Below, one piece after another: positions 1-5,642 of a DNA stretch of 6,413 bases (its first letter is position 1; each line of letters begins with the position of its first letter). The stretch comes from Asaia bogorensis (GTDB taxonomy: Bacteria > Pseudomonadota > Alphaproteobacteria > Acetobacterales > Acetobacteraceae). The stretch spans positions 1-6,413 of the forward strand of contig CAMCEP010000164.1 in assembly GCA_945873675.1 (NCBI GenBank), written 5' to 3'. The translations under genes were made by a program, and so were the position numbers. Under the pieces are notes generated by a model that was given only the letters and a program-made list of their open reading frames with translations, made no database searches and was not told the origin of the DNA.

Positions 1-1629
1 CCTGATCTGGCCCGCCCTGGCCCGGTGCTGGACGCTGACCAGGCGGAGGCGGCCGCCTTGCTGCGCTCAGCCGTCGCGCGCGAGGACTACAGCACCACGC
101 TGCTTTCCGGCGTCACCGGTTCCGGCAAGACCGAGGTCTATTTTGAAGCCATCGCGGCAGCACTTCAGGCCGGGCGGCAGGCCTTGGTGCTGCTGCCGGA
201 AATCGCGCTTTCCGCGCAATGGCTTGATCGGTTCCGCGCGCGCTTTGGCACTGATCCCGCGCTTTGGCATTCAGAACTTTCCCCGCGCACGCGGCGCATC
301 ACCTGGCGCGCGGTGGCGGAAGGCCGTGCCCCCGTGCTGGTGGGCGCGCGTTCTGCGCTGTTTCTGCCCTTTCCCGATCTTGGCCTGATTGTGGTGGATG
401 AGGAACACGAAACCGCCTTCAAGCAGGAAGAAGGCGTGATCTATCACGCGCGCGACATGGCTGTGGTGCGGGCGCGCTTGTCGGATGCGGCGTGCGTTTT
501 GGTTAGCGCCACACCCTCACTGGAAACCCTCACGAACGCCCGCGCCGGGCGTTACGGCGAATGCCATTTGGCCGCGCGTCATGGCGGCGCGGTGTTGCCG
601 GAAATTGGCCTGATTGACCTCAGGCGCGAAACCCCACCGCGCGGGCGGTTCTTGAGCCCTGCACTGGTGGCGGCGGTGGCAGAGACGCTCAAGCGCGGCG
701 AACAGGCCATGCTGTTCTTGAACCGGCGCGGTTATGCGCCACTCACGCTTTGCCGCGCCTGTGGCCATCGGCTGCGCTGTCCGAATTGCACGGCCTGGCT
801 TGTGGAACACCGCGCCGCGCGGCGGCTGCAATGCCACCATTGCGGCCATGTGGAAGCGCCGCCCGGCCACTGCCCAAGCTGCGCTGCGCCACATAGCACG
901 GTACCCATCGGCCCCGGGGTCGAGCGTGTTTTGGAAGAAGCCGCTGCGCTTTTTCCTGAAGCCCGCCGCCTGGTTATGGCATCCGATACGCTGCCCGGCC
1001 CCGCTGCTGCCGCTGCAGCGGCTGAGGCGATTGAAAAGCGCGAGGTTGATCTGATCATCGGCACGCAAATCGTGGCCAAGGGCTGGCATTTTCCCTATCT
1101 CACGCTGGTTGGCGTGGTGGATGCTGATCTGGGGCTGGCCGGCGGTGATCTCCGCGCGGCGGAGCGCACCGTGCAGCTATTGCATCAGGTCGCCGGCCGC
1201 GCCGGGCGGGCGGAACATCCCGGCCGCGTTTTGCTGCAAAGCTTCTCCCCGGATCATCCGGTGATGCAGGCGCTGGTGTCCGGCGAATATGAAGCCTTCA
1301 TGGCAGCCGAGGCCGAAGCGCGCCGGCCAGGTCATTGGCCACCCTTTGGCCGGCTGGCCGCGCTGATTATCAGCTCCCCAGATGAAAAGGCCGCCGATCG
1401 CGTGGCGCGGGATTTGGGCCGCGCAGCGCCGATGGGGGAGGGGATGGAGGTTCTGGGCCCGGCCCCCGCGCCGCTCGCCTTGCTGCGTGGGCGGCATCGG
1501 CGGCGGCTTTTGCTCAAGGCGCGCCGCGATATTGGCGTGCAGCGGTTATTGGGCGAATGGCTGGCGCGGGTGGATGTGCCCGGCAATGTCCGGGTGCAGG
1601 TGGATGTGGACCCGGTCGGATTTATGTAG
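1..1629 (+). CDS. priA: Primosomal protein N' (PriA replication-restart helicase), 5'-truncated by window edge
   Basis: PriA is a superfamily 2 3'-to-5' DNA helicase that recognises stalled or repaired forks and starts primosome assembly so DnaB can be reloaded. The frame is open from base 1, so the true start and the N-terminal DNA-binding domain lie outside the window; about 543 residues remain of a usual ~730. Numbering from the GTG at 25, I see Walker A GVTGSGKT (29-36), the DEEH box (125-128), SATPSLE (161-167), and eight zinc-binding cysteines in four CxxC pairs (243/246, 252/255, 270/273, 283/286). These are followed by GTQIVAKG (346-353), motif VI QVAGRAGR (388-395) and the PriA-typical WPPFGRLA (438-445). 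All key helicase and zinc residues are intact. The GTG at 25 is not a credible start because it would remove the N-terminal domain. No hairpin terminator is obvious after the TAG stop; the AT-rich spacer begins at once. The family assignment is near certain. Confidence 0.97.
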   Translation, partial: PDLARPGPVLDADQAEAAALLRSAVAREDYSTTLLSGVTGSGKTEVYFEAIAAALQAGRQALVLLPEIALSAQWLDRFRARFGTDPALWHSELSPRTRRITWRAVAEGRAPVLVGARSALFLPFPDLGLIVVDEEHETAFKQEEGVIYHARDMAVVRARLSDAACVLVSATPSLETLTNARAGRYGECHLAARHGGAVLPEIGLIDLRRETPPRGRFLSPALVAAVAETLKRGEQAMLFLNRRGYAPLTLCRACGHRLRCPNCTAWLVEHRAARRLQCHHCGHVEAPPGHCPSCAAPHSTVPIGPGVERVLEEAAALFPEARRLVMASDTLPGPAAAAAAAEAIEKREVDLIIGTQIVAKGWHFPYLTLVGVVDADLGLAGGDLRAAERTVQLLHQVAGRAGRAEHPGRVLLQSFSPDHPVMQALVSGEYEAFMAAEAEARRPGHWPPFGRLAALIISSPDEKAADRVARDLGRAAPMGEGMEVLGPAPAPLALLRGRHRRRLLLKARRDIGVQRLLGEWLARVDVPGNVRVQVDVDPVGFM

Positions 1630-1812
1630 CCCTTTATTGTTATCCATTATTTGGCAGAATGATCTATATCCAACAAGTTTTACTTATATTTTTAATAAAT
1701 TAATCTTTTTATTTATTTTATTTGAGATAAATAGATACCGTCTGAACATTAATCGGAATCTTGGGTTCCCTGGGATCTTCTCGGGGACCTCCTTAAAAAA
1801 AAGGGCCTTCAT
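1630..1812. other. AT-rich intergenic island upstream of the carbonic anhydrase gene
   Basis: By direct count, 1681-1740 has 8 G/C in 60 bases, and 1681-1730 only 4 in 50, against coding DNA that is clearly GC-rich on both sides. I find no convincing gene, RNA or transposase remnant. It holds a TTAAT-AA-ATTAA dyad (1692-1703). Nearer the next gene is a possible stem of GGTTCCC (1764-1770) with GGGGACC (1783-1789), containing one G-U pair and a 12-base loop. An A8 run (1795-1802) leads into the AAGGG ribosome binding site (1801-1805). The region probably carries the carbonic anhydrase promoter, but low-complexity AT sequence gives many chance -10 matches, so I do not call one. An AT-rich regulatory region bound by a nucleoid protein, or a scar of acquired DNA, would both fit. 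Confidence 0.7.
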
Positions 1813-2511
1813 ATGTCTTTATCTCGTCGCGCTGCATTGGGCGCCTTTGCCTGCGCCGTCTGCGCTGGGTTTACAGCGCCAAGCCTGCCCGCTTTGGCGC
1901 AGGGCGCGCCGCCAAAAACCACGCTCACGGGTGACCAAGCCTTGGCGCGGTTAATGGAAGGCAATCGCCGCTTCGTGGCGGATGATCCTATGCGCCCTGA
2001 TATCGGCACGACCCGCCGCCAGGCTTTGGCTGCAGGCCAGGCACCTTTCGCGACCATCGTATGTTGTTCGGATGCGCGCACGCCGACCGAGACCTTGGTT
2101 GGCGCTGGAATTGGCGATATCTTCGTGACGCGCGTGGCGGGCAATACCATTCCTGCATCGGATGAAGCGTCAATCGCTTTCGGGGTTGATGTGCTGGGCA
2201 CGCCGCTTGTCATGGTGCTTGGCCATGAAAGATGTGGCGCCGTAGCGGCTGCGGTCAGCGTTGTAACACGCGGCACCGCTATCCCGCCCGTCATGCAGCC
2301 CATGCTTGGGCCGATCATTTTTGCTGTCAACGCGGTGCGCGATCAGCCGGGCGATTTGGTGGAAAACGCTGTGCGCGAAAACGCACGTATGGGCGCCCGC
2401 CAGATCATTCGCCATCCGAACTTCGCGGAGAATGTTCGCAGCGGTAAGCTGAAAGTTGTGGCGGCGCGCTACGATCTTGACGACGGCAAGATTGAATTAC
2501 TCAACCTTTAA
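1813..2511 (+). CDS. Beta-class carbonic anhydrase with Tat signal peptide (exported)
   Basis: Carbonic anhydrase interconverts CO2 and bicarbonate with a zinc-bound hydroxide. In the 232-residue product the beta-class zinc site is complete: C85 and D87 with R89 in CCSDART, and H138 and C141 in GHERCGAV. GDIFVTRVAGN (101-111) matches the family's conserved core. The N-terminus has a twin-arginine motif, SRRAALGAF (4-12), then a hydrophobic stretch and a likely ALA cleavage site near residue 29. The enzyme is therefore predicted to be folded, perhaps with zinc loaded, before export to the periplasm. The ATG at 1813 is supported by AAGGG seven bases upstream and by the signal peptide it produces. 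The gene stands alone between an AT-rich spacer and a strong hairpin. Codon composition resembles its neighbours although the upstream DNA does not. Family confidence is very high; export is inferred from the signal peptide alone. Confidence 0.94.
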   Translation: MSLSRRAALGAFACAVCAGFTAPSLPALAQGAPPKTTLTGDQALARLMEGNRRFVADDPMRPDIGTTRRQALAAGQAPFATIVCCSDARTPTETLVGAGIGDIFVTRVAGNTIPASDEASIAFGVDVLGTPLVMVLGHERCGAVAAAVSVVTRGTAIPPVMQPMLGPIIFAVNAVRDQPGDLVENAVRENARMGARQIIRHPNFAENVRSGKLKVVAARYDLDDGKIELLNL

Positions 2512-2520
2512 TCAGTGCGG

Positions 2521-2560
2521 TTCGGGAGTCCGCCCCGGAAGGGGCGGGCTTCATCCCGAA
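2521..2560 (+). terminator. Nested hairpin after the carbonic anhydrase gene, possibly bidirectional
   Basis: The inner stem pairs 2528-2536 with 2541-2549 (nine pairs, one G-T) around a GGAA loop. A second perfect seven-base stem, TTCGGGA (2521-2527) with TCCCGAA (2554-2560), encloses it with a four-base bulge. It begins ten bases after the carbonic anhydrase stop. The T tract is weak (TTCAT after the inner stem). Because the gene on the other side, dksA, converges on this spot, the structure may stop transcription from both directions. Confidence 0.55.
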
Positions 2561-2638
2561 GTGCCATTCATGATTTTGAGTTGAATTCGGTGCACGCCGC
2601 AGGCATTGCCAGAACGCAATAATCGGCGCGTCATATAA

Positions 2639-2657
2639 GGGGCAGAGGCAGCGCCCC
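2639..2657 (-). terminator. Possible weak terminator immediately after dksA
   Basis: On the minus strand, starting three bases past the dksA stop, GGGGC (2657-2653) can pair with GCCCC (2643-2639) across a nine-base loop and is followed by TTATAT. A five-pair GC stem is short, so this is only a candidate; the larger hairpin at 2521-2560 lies further along the same transcript. Confidence 0.3.
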
Positions 2658-2659
2658 GC

Positions 2660-3076
2660 TCAATCGTCGCGATGGACCCGTTCCATACGTTCATGGCGTT
2701 CCTGCGCCTCGATCGTCATGGTGGCTATGGGGCGGGCTTCCAGGCGGCGAAGCGAAATTGGTTCCCCGCTTTCTTCGCAATAGCCATAGGTGCCGTGTTC
2801 GATTCGCTCGATCGCCTGATCAATCTTGTTGATCAATTTGCGCGACCGATCCCGGGTGCGGAGTTCAAGGGCACGGTCAGTTTCAACCGAAGCCCGATCC
2901 GCGAGATCCGCCTCAGCAATGCCACCTTCGGAAAGAGATGAAAGTGTCTCGCCTGCTTCGCGAACAAGATCCTGCCGCCATCTGAGAAGTTTTTGCCTGA
3001 AATATTCAAGCTGCAGGGCATTCATGAACTCCTCGGAATCCGAGGGACGGTAATCGGGCGGCAATGTCACTAACAT
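2660..3076 (-). CDS. dksA: DksA/TraR-family RNA polymerase-binding transcription factor with a single zinc-finger cysteine
   Basis: DksA enters the RNA polymerase secondary channel and, together with (p)ppGpp, reshapes transcription during starvation. The 138-residue product has the LQLEYFRQKLLRWR helix (21-34), the coiled-coil tip motif DxxDxA (D57, D60, A62) needed for polymerase modulation, ELRTRDRSRKLI (71-82), and the globular end GYCEESGEPISLRRLEARP. Only C100 of the four usual zinc-finger cysteines is present; the rest are replaced by residues in EESGE and TIEAQ. This matches the cysteine-poor DksA form I know from alphaproteobacteria. I chose the ATG at 3076 because GGGGGAAG lies a short distance upstream and the MLVTLPPDYRPS start resembles relatives. 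A TTG at 3103 would add nine residues with no good binding site. fliX lies upstream in the same direction, and cotranscription is possible because I see no terminator between them. Confidence 0.93.
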   Translation of the reverse strand: MLVTLPPDYRPSDSEEFMNALQLEYFRQKLLRWRQDLVREAGETLSSLSEGGIAEADLADRASVETDRALELRTRDRSRKLINKIDQAIERIEHGTYGYCEESGEPISLRRLEARPIATMTIEAQERHERMERVHRDD

Positions 3077-3218
3077 ATCTTCTTCTTCCCCCGCCTTGCA
3101 CAACCGCCGAGGTGATTTCTTTACTGAAACCTGTCTCGACGGGACGACAGCCTTCTATACCGGCTTGTCCGGGGGCGCCAGGGGGCGTTTCAAGACAAAT
3201 ATCTGACAAAAGCCGATT

Positions 3219-3626
3219 TCAGGCTTCCATGCCGCGCCGGGCCAATTCCAACCGGGCGCGGAGCGCAATGGCCTCAAGCGCTTCCGCGAGGCCAGGATCA
3301 GCGGGTTTTTCGCCCTGGGTAAGCCGGATGAGTTCCTGAAGTCGGGCCGGATCGGCGCGGCCTTCCAATAATTCCAATTGCAGCGCCTTCAATTCGCGCA
3401 GCATATCCTCACCACGGCGGAAGGCGCGGGCATTGCGTTCGCCGGCTGGGGCTAATTCTTGCACCTGCAGCAGGCCGATGGCGGTCGCGGCCGATACCCC
3501 GGTGCTGGCATTGGCTTCGCGCGCTTCATCCGCGCCGCTGCCCACGCGAAAGCCACCTGAGGCGCCGCGTGTTGACCGCGCCCCCGGCATATTTGTGCCG
3601 CCCGTCACGCCCCGAATAACGACCAT
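3219..3626 (-). CDS. fliX: Flagellar assembly checkpoint regulator FliX
   Basis: FliX is a small cytoplasmic protein of alphaproteobacteria. In Caulobacter it links completion of the early flagellar structure to the activity of FlbD, the sigma-54 activator of later flagellar genes. The product is 135 residues, close to the ~138 of the Caulobacter protein. Its N-terminus, MVVIRGVTGG, leads into a Gly/Ala/Ser-rich flexible stretch (10-50). An Arg/Glu/Leu-rich helical half follows, including LRELKALQLELLEGR (77-91) and RLQELIRLTQGEK (95-107). The frame stays open upstream to 4187, but the start is at 3626: an exact AGGAGG (3636-3631) sits four bases before this ATG, and the extra length would overlap flgI. 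The gene is divergent from flgI across 157 bases, the arrangement known from Caulobacter. Identification rests on recalled family features, length and context, with no catalytic motif to test. Confidence 0.88.
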   Translation of the reverse strand: MVVIRGVTGGTNMPGARSTRGASGGFRVGSGADEAREANASTGVSAATAIGLLQVQELAPAGERNARAFRRGEDMLRELKALQLELLEGRADPARLQELIRLTQGEKPADPGLAEALEAIALRARLELARRGMEA

Positions 3627-3648
3627 CTGACCTCCTGTTCCGCCCAAT

Positions 3649-3667
3649 CCCGGCAGGCTCGGCCGGG
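3649..3667. repeat. Inverted repeat CCCGGC-N7-GCCGGG in the fliX/flgI divergent region
   Basis: This is a perfect six-base dyad. Its left nine bases, CCCGGCAGG (3649-3657), recur exactly at 3669-3677, so two identical half-sites lie 20 bp apart, about two helical turns. It lies about 20 bases upstream of the fliX start and could be part of a regulator-binding cluster with the next dyad. No binding protein can be proved from sequence alone. Confidence 0.5.
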
Positions 3668-3670
3668 ACC

Positions 3671-3685
3671 CGGCAGGTTTTGCCG
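3671..3685. promoter_or_regulatory. Candidate FlbD-type (ftr-like) enhancer dyad CGGCA-N5-TGCCG
   Basis: A perfect five-base inverted repeat is centred on 3678, about 64 bases upstream of the transcription start predicted from the sigma-54 promoter facing flgI. Caulobacter ftr enhancer elements bound by FlbD, as I recall them, contain CGGC/GCCG-type half-sites upstream of sigma-54 flagellar promoters. The distance and composition fit, and the neighbouring fliX encodes FlbD's partner. The assignment to FlbD is inference; flbD itself is not in the window. Confidence 0.5.
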
Positions 3686-3708
3686 CTACGACTCGGCGAA
3701 GTAGCGGC
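3682..3708. repeat. Perfect 8-base inverted repeat GCCGCTAC-N11-GTAGCGGC
   Basis: The arms at 3682-3689 and 3701-3708 are exact reverse complements. The left arm overlaps the right half of the CGGCA/TGCCG dyad, and the right arm ends seven bases before the sigma-54 promoter. It could be an operator, or a hairpin in a fliX leader transcript if that transcript starts far enough upstream. A T tract is absent, so a terminator role is unlikely. Confidence 0.5.
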
Positions 3709-3714
3709 CAAACC

Positions 3715-3731
3715 TTGGCACGGACCTTGCC
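3715..3731 (+). promoter_or_regulatory. Sigma-54 (RpoN) promoter for the flgI operon
   Basis: TTGGCACGGACCTTGCC matches the sigma-54 consensus YTGGCACGRNNNTTGCW at every defined position except the last. The invariant GG (3717-3718) and GC (3729-3730) are separated by exactly ten bases. Transcription should start near 3742, about 42 bases before the flgI start. Sigma-54 promoters need an enhancer-bound ATPase; the upstream dyads and the adjacent fliX point to FlbD. Confidence 0.88.
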
Positions 3732-3783
3732 CTGAACCCGGAGACACGTCGCCCGAGATCGGGGTGGCTGCCGGAGACAGAAC

Positions 3784-4905
3784 TTGACCCGTATAGCGCA
3801 AGCGCTCGCAAAAATCCTTACCGCCCTTGCTTTGGCGGCCTGTTTCCTTGCGCCGCCCGCTGCAGCCCAAATCCGTATCAAGGATATAGTGGATATGGAG
3901 GGGGTGCGCGACAACCAGTTGGTCGGATATGGCTTGGTTATTGGTCTGAATGGCACGGGTGATCGCCTCAGAAGCGCGGTCTTTACCCGCCAATCCCTGG
4001 TCGGGATGTTGGAACGCCTTGGCGTCAATACGCGCGATTTTGAACGCCAATTGGATACGAAGAATGTCGCCGCCGTCATGGTGACGGCGAATTTACCGGC
4101 CTTTGCCCGGCCTGGCAGTAGGATTGATGTTGCGGTCTCGGCCCTTGGCGATGCGACAAACCTGACCGGCGGTACGCTATTGGTCACCCCCCTGCTGGGC
4201 GCGGATGGAGAGGTCTATGCGGTGGCGCAAGGCGCGCTCGCAACCGGCGCGATTGCCGCGCGTGGGGCCGCTGCTTCCGTGACGCGCGGTGTGCCCACCG
4301 CAGGGCGCATATCAAATGGCGCCATTGTGGAGCGCGAAGTACCCTTCACCCTTTCCAATCGGGACCGGGTACGGCTTGCCTTGCGCAACCCGGATTTGAC
4401 CACGGCGCGGCGCATTGCCACGGCCATCAACCGTGCCACGCGCAGCAATGTCGCGGTCGCGACCGATCCGCGCACGGTCTCCGTGGCGCTTAATGGGCGT
4501 GATCCGGTGGCCTTCCTGACCGATATCGAAAGGCTCCGCGTAGAACCCGACCAGATCGCTCGCGTGGTGATTGATGAGGCGACCGGGACCATCGTGATGG
4601 GCGATGCGGTGCGCGTTTCCACAGTGGCCATCGCCCAGGGTAATTTGACCATTCGTATCACCGAAACGCCGCAGGTGAGCCAGCCCAATGCTTTCGCCCA
4701 GGGCCAGACCCAGGTTGTGCCGCGCACTGGCGTCGAGATCGAAGACCAATCAGATCGTCGCCTGGGCATCCTGCCGCAGAATGTCACTCTTCAGGAATTG
4801 GTGCGTGGCTTGAACAGCCTGGGTGTTGGCCCGCGCGACCTGATTTCCATTCTGCAAGCCATCAAGGCCGCTGGCGCCTTGCAAGCCGATCTGGAGCTTC
4901 GCTGA
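3784..4905 (+). CDS. flgI: Flagellar basal-body P-ring protein FlgI
   Basis: FlgI subunits form the P-ring around the flagellar rod in the peptidoglycan layer and act with the L-ring as a bushing. The 373-residue product has the family's usual length. Hallmark segments, in order, are RIKDIVDMEGVRDNQLVGYG, GLNGTGD, KNVAAVMVTANLPAFARPGS, GGTLLVTPLLGADGEVYAVAQG, EATGTIVMGDAVRV, VSQPNAFAQGQTQVVPRTG, and the C-terminal LISILQAIKAAGALQADLELR. The N-terminus is a Sec signal peptide with likely cleavage after PPAAA near residue 28, consistent with periplasmic assembly. Start choice: TTG at 3784 has GGAG seven bases upstream (3773-3776) and is the only nearby start that includes the signal peptide. 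The signal segment also contains LAAC (17-20), a lipobox-like string, but FlgI is not normally a lipoprotein. The stop overlaps the next gene's ATG by one base. Confidence 0.97.
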   Translation: MTRIAQALAKILTALALAACFLAPPAAAQIRIKDIVDMEGVRDNQLVGYGLVIGLNGTGDRLRSAVFTRQSLVGMLERLGVNTRDFERQLDTKNVAAVMVTANLPAFARPGSRIDVAVSALGDATNLTGGTLLVTPLLGADGEVYAVAQGALATGAIAARGAAASVTRGVPTAGRISNGAIVEREVPFTLSNRDRVRLALRNPDLTTARRIATAINRATRSNVAVATDPRTVSVALNGRDPVAFLTDIERLRVEPDQIARVVIDEATGTIVMGDAVRVSTVAIAQGNLTIRITETPQVSQPNAFAQGQTQVVPRTGVEIEDQSDRRLGILPQNVTLQELVRGLNSLGVGPRDLISILQAIKAAGALQADLELR

Positions 4906-5240
4906 TGCTGGACGCCACCAATCTTGCCGCCCCGCAGCAGCGCGCCATTCGCCAGCCGCAGGCGGGCGCCTTGTCTGAAGCCGCCATGCGCAAATCCGCG
5001 CGGGATTTCGAAGCCCAGGCACTTGGCTTTCTGCTGCAACCCATGTTCGCCACCGTGGATATGTCCAAATCCTCCTTCGGTGGCGGTCAGTCTGAGGCGC
5101 AATGGCGCCCGATGTTGGTTGAAGCCTTCGCAGCATCCGCTGTGCGGGCTGGCGGTGTCGGCATTGCCGATGCTGTCTATCGCGAATTGCTCCGCCAAAA
5201 CGGTGCACAAACCCCCAATATGGGAGAGACACAATCATGA
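4905..5240 (+). CDS. Single-domain FlgJ-type rod-binding protein (CheL-like)
   Basis: The 111-residue product resembles the N-terminal rod-binding domain of FlgJ, which caps or scaffolds the growing flagellar rod in the periplasm. The recognisable segment is the family core SARDFEAQALGFLLQPMF (31-48), followed by an aromatic/Gly stretch (SSFGGGQSEAQWRPM) and a helical end, GGVGIADAVYRELLRQ. The C-terminal peptidoglycan-hydrolase domain of enteric FlgJ is absent, as is usual in alphaproteobacteria, where such proteins are often annotated rod-binding protein or CheL. A separate lytic enzyme must open the cell wall. The ATG at 4905 overlaps the flgI TGA by one base, with GGAG eight bases upstream (4893-4896), indicating translational coupling. 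No cleavable signal peptide is evident. Placement after flgI supports the call. I leave the symbol blank because flgJ and cheL are both used. Confidence 0.85.
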   Translation: MLDATNLAAPQQRAIRQPQAGALSEAAMRKSARDFEAQALGFLLQPMFATVDMSKSSFGGGQSEAQWRPMLVEAFAASAVRAGGVGIADAVYRELLRQNGAQTPNMGETQS

Positions 5241-5638
5241 TGGATGCATTGTTGATTGCCGGCAAAAGGCTGGCCGAAGCCTTGCGTGCTGAGAATGAGG
5301 CGCTGGCGAAGCTTGATCTTTCGCTTGCCGCCACGCTGGCGGAAAGCAAGATCGCCGCGACCGATGCCTTTGCCCAGGCCTATGCCGCCCAGGCAAAGCA
5401 TGGCGCGCGCCCCGAAGGTACCATGCGGCAAGAAGCACAAATGCTTACACGCCAATTGGAAAATCTGGGCAACGAGAACCGGAAATTGCTGGAACGCGCG
5501 ATTTCGCTTCAGTCCCGTGTGATCGAAACCATCGCCACTGCAGCGCTGCCGCGCGTGGCCAATCCCGGCTATGGGCCGCGTGGTTATCAGACCCCGCCGC
5601 GCCAGACGCCGGCCTTGGCGGTCGCGGCGCGGGCATAA
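5237..5638 (+). CDS. Small flagellar protein, FlgN/FlbY-like (possible export chaperone)
   Basis: This 133-residue product is mostly predicted helix. Heptad-like leucines and alanines run through residues 1-100, for example ALRAENEALAKLDLSLAATL and RQLENLGNENRKLLERAISL. A Gly/Pro-rich tail follows, containing GYGPRGYQTPPRQTP. The N-x2-LL-x2-A pattern near 80-90 and the YGxxG-like tail resemble FlgN-type chaperones, which hold hook-filament junction proteins before export. In Caulobacter-like genomes I recall a protein called FlbY in this setting. Neither similarity is strong by eye, so the role is inferred from shape and operon position. The ATG at 5237 overlaps the previous stop (ATGA), with GGGAG at 5222-5226; a second ATG follows at once (5240). 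It is the last gene of the operon, with a terminator five bases after its stop. It is soluble, with no signal peptide or membrane segment. Confidence 0.6.
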   Translation: MMDALLIAGKRLAEALRAENEALAKLDLSLAATLAESKIAATDAFAQAYAAQAKHGARPEGTMRQEAQMLTRQLENLGNENRKLLERAISLQSRVIETIATAALPRVANPGYGPRGYQTPPRQTPALAVAARA

Positions 5639-5642
5639 AACT

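Noticed and set aside
517..1089. Long minus-strand frames inside priA and similar antisense frames inside flgI and the flagellar operon
   Set aside because: They are GC-rich antisense shadows with no recognisable domains, lying fully inside strongly identified genes.
1692..1703. TTAA-N4-TTAA resembling a CtrA site
   Set aside because: The CtrA consensus needs seven bases between the halves. Such strings are expected by chance in sequence this AT-rich.
1382..1954. 190-residue open frame spanning the end of priA, the AT-rich island and the start of the carbonic anhydrase gene
   Set aside because: It is out of frame with two well-identified genes, and its middle translates AT-rich DNA into low-complexity Phe/Ile/Asn sequence.
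2605..2620. ATTGC-N6-GCAAT inverted repeat between the carbonic anhydrase and dksA genes
   Set aside because: Five-base arms without a T tract or nearby promoter are common by chance; nothing else supports a function.
3077..3103. TTG start for dksA at 3103
   Set aside because: No good ribosome binding site precedes it. The ATG at 3076 has GGGGGAAG nearby and gives the usual N-terminus.
3696..3710. A second GG-N10-GC match on the minus strand facing fliX
   Set aside because: The spacing fits, but the flanking bases (TTGGCC and TTCGC) match the sigma-54 consensus poorly; GG-N10-GC alone is expected by chance in GC-rich DNA.
3784..3870. Lipobox-like LAAC (residues 17-20) in the FlgI signal peptide
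   Set aside because: FlgI is a soluble periplasmic ring protein, and the downstream PPAAA|Q site is a normal signal peptidase I site. The L-ring protein FlgH is the usual lipoprotein.
3627..4187. In-frame upstream extension of fliX to 4187 on the minus strand
   Set aside because: It runs antisense through the start of flgI and its product has no FliX-like character. An exact AGGAGG before the ATG at 3626 fixes the shorter start.
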